The notes: generated by a model from the sequence alone, not told the origin. A DNA stretch of 64,000 nt from Caballeronia terrestris (GCF_001544515.1 NZ_FCOL02000007.1:62001-126000), one strand, 5' to 3'; counted from the first letter of the stretch, positions 27,531 to 39,594 are shown. Made by a program: numbers and translations.

Positions 27531-28265
27531 ATGGACGAACGCTGGCGAGAACTGGCCCCCGACGCGCAAAACAGCACTCCGCTGTACTTGCAGCTCGCCG
27601 CCCGTCTCGCCACTGCCATTCACGCAGGCGCCTGGTCCGCGGGTGAAGCGCTGCCGTCGGAGCGGACGTTGTCGGAGGGCGTCGGCGTATCGCGGATCAC
27701 GGCACGTAACGCGATTGCGCTGCTCGTCGAGCAAGGGCTGATTCGCCGGGTGCGCGGCGCCGGCAGTTTCATCACGCCGCGCGTCGAAGATCCGCTCTCG
27801 AGGCTCACCGGTTTCACGAAGAAGATGGAGCAGCGCGGCTTCAAACCCGATTCGGTCTGGCTCGCGCGCGAAGTGCGCACCGCGAGCCGTGACGAAATGG
27901 TGCAACTGGGTTTGTCGCCGGGAGCGGGCGTCGCGAGTTTGCGACGGTTGCGCCGTGCGGACGGCATCGTTATGGCCGTCGAGCATTCCACGTTGCCGGC
28001 GTCGGTCGTGCCGCAGCCGCTTGCGATCGGCGCGTCGCTGTATCGCTATCTGGAGGAACGCGGCACGTCGGTGGTGCGCGCGCTGCAGCACTTTCGCGCG
28101 GTCAACGCGGGCGCCGAGATCGCGCGGCTAATGGGCATCGCGCCGCGCGCCGCGCTGCTCGTGATTACGCGTATCGGCTATTCGTCGGACCAGCGCGCGA
28201 TCGAACTGACGGACACCTATTGCCGCGACGACTACTACGACTTCGTCGCGGAGCTTCATCGATAG
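27531..28265 (+). CDS. GntR/HutC-family regulator of N-acetylglucosamine use
   Basis: 244 residues with an N-terminal winged helix (GEALPSERTLSEGVGVSRIT, AIALLVEQGLIRRVRGAGSF) and a UTRA effector domain (SLRRLRRADGIVMAVEHSTL). By position before nagA it is a NagR/DasR-type regulator that probably responds to GlcNAc-6-phosphate or glucosamine-6-phosphate. GGAG precedes the ATG. Confidence 0.88.
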   Translation: MDERWRELAPDAQNSTPLYLQLAARLATAIHAGAWSAGEALPSERTLSEGVGVSRITARNAIALLVEQGLIRRVRGAGSFITPRVEDPLSRLTGFTKKMEQRGFKPDSVWLAREVRTASRDEMVQLGLSPGAGVASLRRLRRADGIVMAVEHSTLPASVVPQPLAIGASLYRYLEERGTSVVRALQHFRAVNAGAEIARLMGIAPRAALLVITRIGYSSDQRAIELTDTYCRDDYYDFVAELHR

Positions 28266-28399
28266 CGCCGGTACAGGCGCGCAACACCAGCAAAGAAAAA
28301 CGAGAGGACAAAGACGCCGGACGCAGTTGGTCAGCCTGCTCGCAGCAAGGCGCGACCGGTTTTCAGCCTCACCATGCATCCCGTTTCACAGAGAACTCC

Positions 28400-29503
28400 A
28401 TGCTCAAAGGAAACATACTCACCACCGCCGGATGGATTCTCGGCTCGATCCGCTTCGAGAACGGCCGCGTGACGGCGCTCGAAGGCGAGCGCGCCGATCC
28501 GTCGATGAACGATGCGCCGTACATCCTCCCGGGCTTCATCGACCTGCACGTGCACGGCGGCGGCGGGCGCGACATCATGGAAGGCGGCGACGCCGCGCAG
28601 ACCGTCGCGCGCCTGCACGCGCAGCACGGCACGACGAGCCTCCTCGCCACGACGATGACCGCGCCGCGCGACGAACTGATGAACGTCGTAGCCGGCCTCG
28701 GCGAGCAGGCGAAAATCCGCGCGGCGGGTGGCGCACGCATGCTCGGCGTGCATCTCGAAGGCCCGTACATCAATCCCGGCAAGCTCGGCGCGCAGCCGGA
28801 CGCCGCGGCCGTCGCCGTGCGGGACGAAGTCTTGAAGTACCTGTCACTCGCGCCGATCCGCGTCGTCACGATCGCGCCGGAAATCGCCGGGCATCTCGAC
28901 ATCATCGCGGAGATGGCGGCGCGCGGCGTGCGCGTGCAACTGGGCCACTCGCTCGGCACCTACGACGACGCCGTCGCCGCGCTCAAGCACGGCGCGTGCG
29001 GCTTCACGCATCTGTTCAACGCGATGTCGCCGCTGCATCACCGCGATCCCGGCATGGTCGGCGCCGCGCTCGCGCACGCCGAGTACGCGGAGCTGATCCC
29101 CGACCTGCTGCACGTTCATCCGGGCGCGATTCGCGCGGCGTTGCGCGCGATCCCGCATCTGTACGTCGTCACCGACAGCACGTCGGCGTCCGGCATGCCC
29201 GACGGCGAATACCGCCTCGGCAGCCAGCACGTCACGAAGTGCATGGGCGGCGTGCGTCTCGCCGACGGCACGCTGGCCGGCAGCACGCTCACGATGGATC
29301 AGGCGCTGCGCAACCTCGTCTCGCTCGGCTTGCCGATGGCGGACGTCTCGAACCGGCTGTCGCGTTTCGCGGCCGATTACCTCGGACTCGAAGACCGCGG
29401 GCGTATCGCGCGCGGCGCGTGGGCCGATCTCGTCGTCATCGATCGCGACCTCGCGCTGACGGCCACTTATGTCGAAGGAGAATCGATTGTCGAATATGCT
29501 TAA
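28400..29503 (+). CDS. nagA: N-acetylglucosamine-6-phosphate deacetylase
   Basis: Removes the acetyl group from GlcNAc-6-phosphate made by the PTS. The 367 residues have the amidohydrolase metal motifs DLHVHGGGGRDIM, GVHLEGPYINP, QLGHSLGTYDD and FTHLFNAMSPLHHR, plus the catalytic Asp in VTDSTSASG. The start is at 28400; upstream in-frame codons extend into the regulator gene. Its end overlaps the start region of the SIS-domain gene. Confidence 0.95.
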   Translation: MLKGNILTTAGWILGSIRFENGRVTALEGERADPSMNDAPYILPGFIDLHVHGGGGRDIMEGGDAAQTVARLHAQHGTTSLLATTMTAPRDELMNVVAGLGEQAKIRAAGGARMLGVHLEGPYINPGKLGAQPDAAAVAVRDEVLKYLSLAPIRVVTIAPEIAGHLDIIAEMAARGVRVQLGHSLGTYDDAVAALKHGACGFTHLFNAMSPLHHRDPGMVGAALAHAEYAELIPDLLHVHPGAIRAALRAIPHLYVVTDSTSASGMPDGEYRLGSQHVTKCMGGVRLADGTLAGSTLTMDQALRNLVSLGLPMADVSNRLSRFAADYLGLEDRGRIARGAWADLVVIDRDLALTATYVEGESIVEYA

Positions 29504-30503
29504 CGAGGCGCTGGCGTCCGCCGATGTGGTCGCCGCCCAGCTCGCCGATACCGCGTCCATCGAGGCGCTCGCCGTCAAGCTCGCCGAAGTCCCGCGCCAC
29601 GTCGCGCTGACGGTCGCGCGTGGCAGTTCCGATCACGCCGCCAGTTATTTCGCGAGCCTCACGATGAGCCGCATCGGCGTGCCGGTCGCGTCGCTGCCGA
29701 TGTCGGTCGCGACACTCCAGCAGGCGCCGTTGCGCGTCGCCGGGCAACTGGCCGTCGCGTTCTCGCAGTCGGGCAAGAGCCCCGATCTCGTCGGCACGAT
29801 GCAGGCGCTGCGCCAGGCGGGAGCATTCACTGTCGCCGCCGTCAACGCGCCGAATTCGCCCCTCGCCGATGCCTGCGAATGGCATCTGCCGCTGCTCGCC
29901 GGCGCCGAACTCAGCGTCGCTGCGACAAAAAGCTACATCGCGATGCTGTCGCTGTCGGCGATCGTCATCGCGCACGTCCAGCGCGACGTCGAACTGCTCA
30001 ATGCGCTCAAGACGCTGCCCGACGCGCTGCGCCGTGCGGGCGAGCTGGACTGGTCGAAAGCCGTCGATGAACTGAAGGGCGTCGATCGCATGATCGTGAT
30101 CGGACGCGGCCTTGGGCTCGCGATCGCGCAGGAAGCGGCGTTGAAGCTGAAGGAAACCTCGGGCATCCAGGCCGAGGCGTTTTCGAGCGCCGAAGTGCGT
30201 CACGGCCCGATGGAACTCATCGACCGCGACTATCCGCTGCTCGTGTTCGCGCCGCGCGGACCGGAGCAAGAAGGCCTGATCCAGCTTTCGCGCGACATGC
30301 GTGCTCGCGGTGCGCGCGTGCTGCTCGCCGCGCCCGACGACGTCGACGAAGCCGACCTTCCGCTTGCCACCACCGACCACCCGGCGCTCGATCCGATCGC
30401 CGCCATTCTTTCCTTCTACGTGATGGCCGCGGGTCTGGCCGCCGCGCGCGGGCGCAATCCCGACGCGCCGCGCCACCTGAACAAAGTCACCGAAACTCAC
30501 TGA
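29487..30503 (+). CDS. SIS-domain glucosamine-6-phosphate deaminase (NagB-II/AgaS-like)
   Basis: 338 residues with two SIS domains (VARGSSDHAASYFASL, FSQSGKSPDLVGTM, SVAATKSYIAML; GLAIAQEAALKLKETSG, SSAEVRHGPMELI) and no glutaminase domain. In a cluster lacking classical nagB this is the likely enzyme turning glucosamine-6-phosphate into fructose-6-phosphate plus ammonia. AAGGAG six bases before TTG at 29487 supports that start; ATG at 29469 or 29496 are alternatives. It overlaps nagA by 17 bases. Confidence 0.86.
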   Translation: MSNMLNEALASADVVAAQLADTASIEALAVKLAEVPRHVALTVARGSSDHAASYFASLTMSRIGVPVASLPMSVATLQQAPLRVAGQLAVAFSQSGKSPDLVGTMQALRQAGAFTVAAVNAPNSPLADACEWHLPLLAGAELSVAATKSYIAMLSLSAIVIAHVQRDVELLNALKTLPDALRRAGELDWSKAVDELKGVDRMIVIGRGLGLAIAQEAALKLKETSGIQAEAFSSAEVRHGPMELIDRDYPLLVFAPRGPEQEGLIQLSRDMRARGARVLLAAPDDVDEADLPLATTDHPALDPIAAILSFYVMAAGLAAARGRNPDAPRHLNKVTETH

Positions 30504-30539
30504 GCGAGTCACCCGATGCGCCGTGCCGAGGAGTCCCAG

Positions 30540-33107
30540 TTGAATCATTCCAGCCAATCCGCCAGCAGCTTCGTCCTGCTCGCGCCGTTCACCGGTCCCG
30601 TGGTGCCGCTCGCCGACGTGCCCGATCCCGTGTTCGCCGAAGGCATGTTCGGCGACGGCATCGGCATCGATCCGCTCGATGGCGTGCTCGTCGCGCCGTG
30701 CGACGGCACGATCACGCACCTCGCGCGCACCAATCACGCCGTCACGCTGCGCACGGCCGAGGGCGCGGAAATCCTCCTGCATATCGGCATCGACACCGTC
30801 GAGCTGGGCGGCAAGGGCTTCACGCCGAAGATCGAACAGGGCGCGACGGTACGCGCCGGCCAGGCGCTGATCGAATTCGACGCGGATTTCGTCGCGCGCC
30901 ACGCGCCGAGCCTCGTCTCGGTGATCGCGGTGGCGAACAGCGACGCGTTCGAGGTCGTCGAGCGGGCAGGGCGCGGCGTGCTGAAAGCGGGCGAAGGTCG
31001 CCTGCTCGTGCTGCGCGCGAAGGACGGCGCAAAAGCCGACGCCGCCCGCAGCGACGCCAATTTCACCGATGAAGCCCGCCGCAACGTGACGCTCGCCCAC
31101 GCGGGCGGGCTCCACGCGCGGCCGGCGGCGCGCGCCCGCGAAGCGGCGCGTGGCTTCGACGCCAAGGTGGAGGTGCGTTTCGAAGGCCGCAAGGCGCCGA
31201 TCGAAAGCGTCGTCGGTTTGCTCAGCCTCGGCGCGGGCGAGGGCGCGACGATCGAATTGCTCGGCATCGGCGCGCAGGCGTCGCAAGCGGTCGAGGCCGT
31301 CGCGAACGAATTGCTGCGCGCGGCGCACGGCGAAGTCGAAGAGACGCCGGCGCGCGCCAAATCGCCCGCGCCGGTTCCCGCGACGCCGCCGTCCGGCCAG
31401 CCGCTCGACCCGAACACGCTCGCCGGCGTGTGCGCGTCGCCCGGCATCGCGGTCGGCACGCTCGTGCGCTGGGACGACCAAGAGATCACGCCGCCTGAGC
31501 AGGCGAGCGGTTCGTCGGCGGCGGAAAGCCATGCGCTCGACCGCGCGATCGCCGCTGTCGATGCCGAACTCGACGAAACCGTGCGCACCGCGTCGCAACG
31601 TGGCGCGGTCGGCGAGGCGGGGATTTTCGCGGTGCATCGCGTGCTGCTGGAAGACCCGACGCTCGTCGATGCCGCCCGCGACCTGATCAGCCTCGGCAAG
31701 AGCGCCGGTTTCGCGTGGCGCGAGGCGATCCGCGCGCAGATCGCGCTGCTGTCGAAAATCGAGGACGCGCTGCTCGCCGAACGCGCCGCCGACTTGCGCG
31801 ACATCGAAAAGCGCGTGCTGCGCGCGCTCGGCTACAAGAACACGTCGGCGCGCGAACTGCCGGACGAAGCCGTCCTCGCCGCCGACGAATTCACGCCGTC
31901 CGATCTCTCGTCGCTCGACCGCACGCGCGTCACCGCGCTTGTAATGGCGCGCGGCGGCGCGACGTCGCACGCGGCGATCATCGCGCGCCAGATCGGCATT
32001 CCGGCGCTCGTCGCCGTCGGTGATGCGTTGCATGCCGTGCCCGAAGGCACGCAAGTGGTGGTCGATGCATCGGCGGGACGGCTCGAACACGCGCCGACCG
32101 CGCTCGATGTCGAACGCGCGCGGCTCGAACGCCAGCGTCTCGCAGGCGTGCGGGAAGCGAACCGCCGCACGTCGCAGCAAGCGGCGACCACCAGCGACGG
32201 CCGCGCGATCGAAGTCGCGGCGAACATCGCGACGCTCGACGACGCGCGGACCGCCGTCGAAAACGGGGCCGATTCGATCGGCTTGCTGAGGACGGAGTTG
32301 CTCTTCATTCACCGCGCGTCGGCGCCGACGAAGGACGAGCACAAGGACAGCTACCAGGGCATCGTCGATGCGCTGCAGGGCCGCACGGCGATCATCCGCA
32401 CGCTCGACGTGGGCGCGGACAAGGAAGTCGATTACCTGACGCTGCCGCCGGAAACCAACCCGGCGCTCGGCCTGCGCGGCATCCGCCTGGCGCAAGTGCG
32501 CCCCGATCTCCTCGACGACCAGTTGCGCGGCCTGATCGCCGTGCAGCCGTTCGGCACGGTGCGCATCCTACTGCCGATGGTCACGGATTCGGGCGAACTC
32601 GTGCGTCTCAGAAAACGTATCGACGAACTGGCGCGCGAAATCGGCCGGACGGACGCGATCGAAGTGGGCGTGATGATCGAGGTGCCGTCGGCGGCGCTGC
32701 TCGCGGACCAACTGGCGCAGCACGCCGATTTCCTCTCCATCGGCACCAACGATCTCACGCAGTACACGCTCGCGATGGACCGCTGCCAGCCCGATCTCGC
32801 CGCCCAGGCCGACGGCCTGCACCCGGCCGTGCTGCGCCTCATCAAGGCCGCGGTCCAGGGCGCGGAGAAGCACGGCAAGTGGGTCGGCGTGTGCGGTGCG
32901 CTCGGCGGCGATCCGGTCGCGGTGCCGCTGTTGGTCGGCCTCGGCGTGACGGAGTTGTCGGTCGATCCGGTGTCGGTGCCCGGCATCAAGGCGCGCGTGC
33001 GCAATCTCGATTACCAGCTTTGCCGTCAGCGCGCCGAGGATGCCCTCGCGCTCGAATCGGCTCAGGCAGTGAGAGCAGCAAGCCGCGAAATCTGGCCGCT
33101 GGACTAA
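30540..33107 (+). CDS. Multiphosphoryl transfer protein EIIA(Glc)-HPr-EI fusion
   Basis: A single 855-residue chain that carries phosphate from phosphoenolpyruvate to the GlcNAc permease. Domains: EIIA of the glucose type (phospho-His 81 in ILLHIGIDTVE), HPr (His 192 in GGLHARPAA) and enzyme I (His 477 in RGGATSHAAI, then LSIGTNDLTQYTLA). The serine region of HPr reads APIESVVGLLSL, so HPr kinase control is conceivable. TTG at 30540 fits GAGGAG six bases upstream; ATG at 30516 is the alternative. Makes GlcNAc uptake independent of ptsH/ptsI in principle. Confidence 0.92.
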   Translation: MNHSSQSASSFVLLAPFTGPVVPLADVPDPVFAEGMFGDGIGIDPLDGVLVAPCDGTITHLARTNHAVTLRTAEGAEILLHIGIDTVELGGKGFTPKIEQGATVRAGQALIEFDADFVARHAPSLVSVIAVANSDAFEVVERAGRGVLKAGEGRLLVLRAKDGAKADAARSDANFTDEARRNVTLAHAGGLHARPAARAREAARGFDAKVEVRFEGRKAPIESVVGLLSLGAGEGATIELLGIGAQASQAVEAVANELLRAAHGEVEETPARAKSPAPVPATPPSGQPLDPNTLAGVCASPGIAVGTLVRWDDQEITPPEQASGSSAAESHALDRAIAAVDAELDETVRTASQRGAVGEAGIFAVHRVLLEDPTLVDAARDLISLGKSAGFAWREAIRAQIALLSKIEDALLAERAADLRDIEKRVLRALGYKNTSARELPDEAVLAADEFTPSDLSSLDRTRVTALVMARGGATSHAAIIARQIGIPALVAVGDALHAVPEGTQVVVDASAGRLEHAPTALDVERARLERQRLAGVREANRRTSQQAATTSDGRAIEVAANIATLDDARTAVENGADSIGLLRTELLFIHRASAPTKDEHKDSYQGIVDALQGRTAIIRTLDVGADKEVDYLTLPPETNPALGLRGIRLAQVRPDLLDDQLRGLIAVQPFGTVRILLPMVTDSGELVRLRKRIDELAREIGRTDAIEVGVMIEVPSAALLADQLAQHADFLSIGTNDLTQYTLAMDRCQPDLAAQADGLHPAVLRLIKAAVQGAEKHGKWVGVCGALGGDPVAVPLLVGLGVTELSVDPVSVPGIKARVRNLDYQLCRQRAEDALALESAQAVRAASREIWPLD

Positions 33108-33186
33108 TCGTCCGTCCGGCGCCGGCCCTTCGCGGCCTTATATAACCCCAGCAACGACAAGACCTACATATTTATTGGAGAACCCG

Positions 33187-34962
<1,776 letters not shown>

Positions 34963-34978
34963 TCGCTGGTTCAGCATG

Positions 34979-35007
34979 AGAAACGGCGCCTTCGGGCGCC
35001 GTTTTCG
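34979..35007 (+). terminator. Terminator of the GlcNAc cluster
   Basis: AAACGGCGCC, tetraloop TTCG, GGCGCCGTTTT: a strong hairpin 17 bases after nagE. Confidence 0.9.
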
Positions 35008-35106
35008 CCTTCAGGCGATGAATACGCTAATTCATCGACCGCGCATCGGATTTCAGCCGGTATGGTCGAGGAAACGCAGTTCCAATGCTGACGACGCGTA
35101 GAAGCG

Positions 35107-35139
35107 AAAAAAAGCCCGCCGTCTTGCAACGGCGGGCTT
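35107..35139 (-). terminator. Terminator of rpoH
   Basis: On the minus strand AAGCCCGCCG pairs with CGGCGGGCTT and is followed by a run of seven T. It lies 20 bases past the rpoH stop. Confidence 0.88.
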
Positions 35140-35158
35140 CGACTGCCTGATTCAACGC

Positions 35159-36097
<939 letters not shown>

Positions 36098-36151
36098 AAG
36101 CTCCTTATCAACAAAAAACCCGGTGCAACAGCGCATCGAGTCACCACGATA

Positions 36152-36178
36152 TTAGCACTCCAGTCCATTGAGTGCTAA
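36152..36178. promoter_or_regulatory. CIRCE element (HrcA operator) upstream of rpoH
   Basis: TTAGCACTC (36152-36160), nine bases, GAGTGCTAA (36170-36178): an exact match to the CIRCE consensus, which is bound by the heat-shock repressor HrcA. It lies in the rpoH upstream region, so HrcA probably represses rpoH. A possible minus-strand promoter (TTAGCA, 18 bases, TAATAT) would be embedded in the operator. Confidence 0.93.
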
Positions 36179-36197
36179 GAATTAGAGCGCCGTCCTG

Positions 36198-36213
36198 TGT
36201 GGGAGTTCCCACA
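36198..36213. promoter_or_regulatory. 16-base perfect dyad next to the CIRCE element
   Basis: TGTGGGA, two bases, TCCCACA. It lies 20 bases from the CIRCE element in the intergenic region between rpoH and the PagL gene, which diverge. It could be an operator or simply an RNA hairpin; no regulator is assigned. Confidence 0.4.
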
Positions 36214-36458
36214 AAAGCTATCGAAAATCAGCGGCTGATAGGAGACATATTACAGATAATTAAACAGTCATTTTTACCGTGGACGCCCGTGCGATTTCCT
36301 GTTAATTCGCATGAATTACCTCGTTTCGATCCGTCCTCGAAACTTAATTCTTCTTTTCGAGGAAACCGGACACGATCCAAGCAAGATTTCGCGGCCATCT
36401 CTAAAATACCGCGGTGGCCGTCCGAGCGGTCGGGATCAAAACTAGTGTCGGGGTGTTC

Positions 36459-37025
36459 GTGCAAAAGAAAAAAAGCGCCTGGCTAAATCAATTCGTGCAA
36501 TGCGCCGTCTTTGCGGCTTGGGCGTGCGCTCCGGCCGTCGCGAGCGCCGACCAGTTCGGCGTGCAAGTCGCCGGCGGCGTTGCGGATCACGACATCAAGA
36601 AAGCCGATCTCGGCGTCGCGTGGGATCCCAATTGGACCTGGTGGGAAATCGGCGGCTTCCACTTCACCGTGGTCGGCGAAGCGCACGTCTCCTACTGGCG
36701 TTCGACCGACGACGCCGCCGTCCATCCGAACATCTTCGAGGTCGGGATCACGCCGGTCATCCGCTTCATCAGGAGTTCCGGCACGATCCGGCCGTTCATC
36801 GAGGCGGGTGTCGGAATACGGCTGCTTTCGCACACGCGCATCACCGATACCTTCTCCGTCGGCAGCGCGTTCCAGTTTGCCGACATGGTCGGCGTGGGTG
36901 CGATCTTTGGAACGCATCAGAACTATCAGGCCGGCCTCCGCTTTCAGCATTTGTCGAACGGCGGTATCAAAGAGCCGAATCCTGGTATAAATTTCAGCCA
37001 GCTATATCTGGAATACAACTTCTGA
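36459..37025 (+). CDS. pagL: PagL-type lipid A 3-O-deacylase
   Basis: Outer-membrane eight-strand barrel that removes the 3-linked acyl chain of lipid A. About 188 residues with a signal peptide (FVQCAVFAAWACAPAVASA) and C-terminal catalytic motif FQHLSNGGIKEPNPG (His 164, Ser 166, Glu 172 as likely active-site residues); the protein ends in YLEYNF, a barrel-terminal aromatic. The start is uncertain: GTG 36459, GTG 36453 or GTG 36414. It diverges from rpoH and precedes an NTF2-like gene. Confidence 0.88.
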   Translation: MQKKKSAWLNQFVQCAVFAAWACAPAVASADQFGVQVAGGVADHDIKKADLGVAWDPNWTWWEIGGFHFTVVGEAHVSYWRSTDDAAVHPNIFEVGITPVIRFIRSSGTIRPFIEAGVGIRLLSHTRITDTFSVGSAFQFADMVGVGAIFGTHQNYQAGLRFQHLSNGGIKEPNPGINFSQLYLEYNF

Positions 37026-37070
37026 CGGGGAACGCGTGCATCGGTTCCTCGGTGCAAGAGGAATCGACAG

Positions 37071-37454
37071 ATGCCGGCAAATACTATTGAGGCGATCCGC
37101 GGCCTCGAGCGCGACCGCTTCCGGGCGATGGTGGACGGCGACGGTGCCCTGCTGGACGCGTTGCTGGCCGAGAACGTCAGTTACGTGCACACGAACGGCA
37201 AGCGCGAGACGAAACGCCAGTTCATCGATGCGATCACCGCCGGGCGGCGACGGTATCGCCAGATCGAAATCCAGTCGCAGGACGTGATGCCCGCCGGACG
37301 CGATACGTGTCTCGTGTCGGGACGCGCGCTGATCGAAATGGAATCGAAAAACGGCGCGTTGCTGTTTCCGATCGCGTACACGGCGGTGCATGTTCATACC
37401 GACGGGCAGTGGCAATTGCTCGCGCTCCAGGCGACGCGCGTGGCGCTAGAGTGA
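37071..37454 (+). CDS. NTF2-like (SnoaL/DUF4440) protein
   Basis: 127 residues of the NTF2 fold: an N-terminal helix with IRGLERDRFRAMVDGD, then LLAENVSYVHTNGKRETK and strand-rich remainder. This family covers small enzymes and ligand-binding proteins; no catalytic set singles one out. AAGAGGA precedes the ATG. A terminator hairpin follows. Confidence 0.78.
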   Translation: MPANTIEAIRGLERDRFRAMVDGDGALLDALLAENVSYVHTNGKRETKRQFIDAITAGRRRYRQIEIQSQDVMPAGRDTCLVSGRALIEMESKNGALLFPIAYTAVHVHTDGQWQLLALQATRVALE

Positions 37455-37470
37455 GTTCTTGCGACGACGC

Positions 37471-37512
37471 AAAAGCGCCTCGCCGCATTCTGCGGCGAGG
37501 CGCTTTTTTTAT
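37471..37512. terminator. Terminator shared by the NTF2-like gene and possibly leuA
   Basis: AAAGCGCCTCGCCGCA pairs with TGCGGCGAGGCGCTTT, with A-run and T-run on either side, so it can act in both directions between two convergent genes. Confidence 0.88.
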
Positions 37513-37588
37513 TGCAGGCCATGTGCGGCAAGGTCCCGACCGATTGCTGTTCAAGCCGCGATTGCTGCGCTCCCCGCCACAGCGCGCC

Positions 37589-39241
37589 TCAAGCCGCGAC
37601 CGCTTCGCTCTCCACCTGCACGACTTCCGCCCATTGCGCACGATTCACCGCGCTGACTACCGCATCGACGACCGCCAGTGCCGCGTTCGTATTCACCGCG
37701 ACGCCGTAACGCACGGCCTGCTCGCCGACGCGACACCCGACGAACACCGCCGTCTCGCCATTCGCGGTATTGGCCGTCTCGAACGACGACACTTGCGCCG
37801 CCACCCCCAGCGCCGCGGCGACTGCCTCCGCGTACGCATCGCCCGAAGCCGCACCCGACGCCGCCGGCATCGCGACACTCCGCCCTTGGACACGCAGCGT
37901 CGTCGCGTTCACGCGCGACACCGGCCCCGCGACATCGAAATATTCGCGCCGGAACAGCGCGCAGACGGCGTCGCCGGAAACTTCCTCGCCCGATTGATCC
38001 GCGACCGCCTGCACCGCGTGGCTGAACTCGATCTGCACGCGCCGCGGCGGCGTGAAACCCAATCCGCGCTCGAGCAGGAACGTTGCGCCGCCTTTACCCG
38101 ACTGGCTGTTCACGCGGATCACGGCGTCGTAGCTGCGGCCGAGATCGGCGGGATCGATTGGCAAATAGGGCACGTCCCACACCGTGCCCGGCTGGCGTTG
38201 CGCGAAGCCCTTCCTGATCGCATCCTGATGCGAACCCGAAAACGCCGTGAACACGAGATCGCCCGCGTACGGATGGCGCGGATGCACGGGAATCTGGTTG
38301 CAACGCTCGACGACGCGCCGCACGCCGTCGATGTCCGAGAAATCGAGGCCCGGGTCGATGCCCTGCGTGTAGAGATTCATCGCGAGCGTCACGAGATCGA
38401 CGTTGCCGGTGCGCTCGCCGTTGCCGAAGAGACACCCCTCGACGCGATCCGCCCCCGCGAGCAGCGCGAGTTCCGCCGCCGCGACCGCCGTGCCGCGATC
38501 GTTATGCGGATGCACCGACAGCACGATGCTGTCGCGATAGCCCATGTTGCGGTCCATCCACTCGACCTGATCGGCGAACACGTTCGGCATCGCGGCTTCG
38601 ACGGTCGCGGGCAGGTTCACGATCATCTTGTGCTCGGGCGTCGGGCGCCACATTTGCGCAACGGCGTCGCAGACTTCGCGCGCGAAGGAGAGCTCGGTCA
38701 TGCTGAACGTCTCCGGCGAGTACTGATAGGTCCAGTGCGTGGCGGGCCGCGCGGCCGCGCATTCCTTGATGATCCGCGTGCCCTCGACGGCCAGCGCCTT
38801 CACCTCATCCTTCGACTGGTTGAACACGATGCGCCGGAACGAGGGCGCGATCGCGTTGTACAAGTGCACGATCACCTTCGACGCCCCTTCCACGGCCTCG
38901 AAGGTCCGCTCGATCAGTTCGCGGCGCGACTGCACGAGCACTTCGATGGTCACGTCGTCGGGAATGCGCTTTTCGACGATCAACTTGCGTACGAAGTCGA
39001 AATCCGTCTGCGATGCCGACGGGAAGCCCACCTCGATCTCCTTGAAACCCGTCGCCACCAGCATCTCGAAGAATTCGAGCTTCGCCGCGATGCTCATCGG
39101 CTCGATCAGCGACTGGTTGCCGTCGCGCAGGTCGGTGCTCATCCAGATCGGCGCTTTTTCGATCGTGCGCGTCGGCCAGCGGCGGCCGGTGAGGCGGACT
39201 TGCGGAAACGGACGGTATTTCTCGGAGGGGTTGGGCATCAT
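37589..39241 (-). CDS. leuA: 2-isopropylmalate synthase, long (type 2) form
   Basis: First committed step of leucine synthesis: acetyl-CoA plus 2-oxoisovalerate to 2-isopropylmalate. The 550 residues begin with the N-terminal segment [19 protein letters not shown] typical of the long form, have the metal-binding [15 protein letters not shown], the HMGL-like [19 protein letters not shown], and a C-terminal leucine-sensing regulatory domain. The start ATGATG overlaps the stop of a 59-codon upstream ORF. No other leu gene is adjacent. Confidence 0.95.
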   Translation of the reverse strand: MMPNPSEKYRPFPQVRLTGRRWPTRTIEKAPIWMSTDLRDGNQSLIEPMSIAAKLEFFEMLVATGFKEIEVGFPSASQTDFDFVRKLIVEKRIPDDVTIEVLVQSRRELIERTFEAVEGASKVIVHLYNAIAPSFRRIVFNQSKDEVKALAVEGTRIIKECAAARPATHWTYQYSPETFSMTELSFAREVCDAVAQMWRPTPEHKMIVNLPATVEAAMPNVFADQVEWMDRNMGYRDSIVLSVHPHNDRGTAVAAAELALLAGADRVEGCLFGNGERTGNVDLVTLAMNLYTQGIDPGLDFSDIDGVRRVVERCNQIPVHPRHPYAGDLVFTAFSGSHQDAIRKGFAQRQPGTVWDVPYLPIDPADLGRSYDAVIRVNSQSGKGGATFLLERGLGFTPPRRVQIEFSHAVQAVADQSGEEVSGDAVCALFRREYFDVAGPVSRVNATTLRVQGRSVAMPAASGAASGDAYAEAVAAALGVAAQVSSFETANTANGETAVFVGCRVGEQAVRYGVAVNTNAALAVVDAVVSAVNRAQWAEVVQVESEAVAA

Positions 39242-39417
39242 GATCGTCGACCTCGTTTATCGGCGGTTGCGTAGCGCCTGCGAGAGAGGCCGAAGCCGGC
39301 GGCTGGCCGGCTGCTGCCCGATGCGCGCTGAGAGGCTTGTCCGCGCGCGCGGTCACGTTGCATCACGGCGATGGTGACGCCTGCGACCAGCGTGAACGTG
39401 CGCGAAGCAGCGTGCAT
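39238..39417 (-). CDS. Possible 59-residue upstream ORF coupled to leuA
   Basis: Begins with ATG at 39417 after GCGAGGG at a good distance and ends with TGA overlapping the leuA ATG (ATGA). The peptide starts [19 protein letters not shown], with several branched-chain residues, then turns Arg/Ala/Ser-rich. It could be a regulatory leader whose translation couples to leuA, or chance. No homologue is known to me. Confidence 0.35.
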   Translation of the reverse strand: MHAASRTFTLVAGVTIAVMQRDRARGQASQRASGSSRPAAGFGLSRRRYATADKRGRRS

Positions 39418-39539
39418 GTGACCCTCGCGTTTCCGTATCGCGGGATGCGCGAACGAAAAGCTGACGACTACAGGTGGTGAAAAGAGAGAACTACGGGAAC
39501 TGCTGGGAGGACCGCGCGTTGAAGAGACGAACGCGCAGC

Positions 39540-39594
39540 GCTACGCCTGGCGATTTACGCTAGACGTAGCGATAGGGGCCGCGCTAGGCGGCCC
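39540..39594. promoter_or_regulatory. Two tandem hairpins in the region upstream of leuA
   Basis: GCTACG (39540-39545) pairs with CGTAGC (39565-39570), and GGGCCGC (39576-39582) with GCGGCCC (39588-39594). They lie in the 455-base gap between leuA and ybiB, about 300 bases before leuA. They may belong to a leader RNA or be the ybiB end structure; neither is followed by a clear T-run. Confidence 0.35.

Noticed and set aside
29436..32495. Minus-strand open frame of 1019 codons
   Set aside because: It lies wholly opposite the nagA end, the SIS-domain gene and the fused PTS gene, all of which match known families. It is Arg/His/Asp-rich, as expected for a GC-rich shadow frame.
37307..39274. Plus-strand open frame of 655 codons opposite leuA
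   Set aside because: Arg/His-rich shadow of a full-length leuA.
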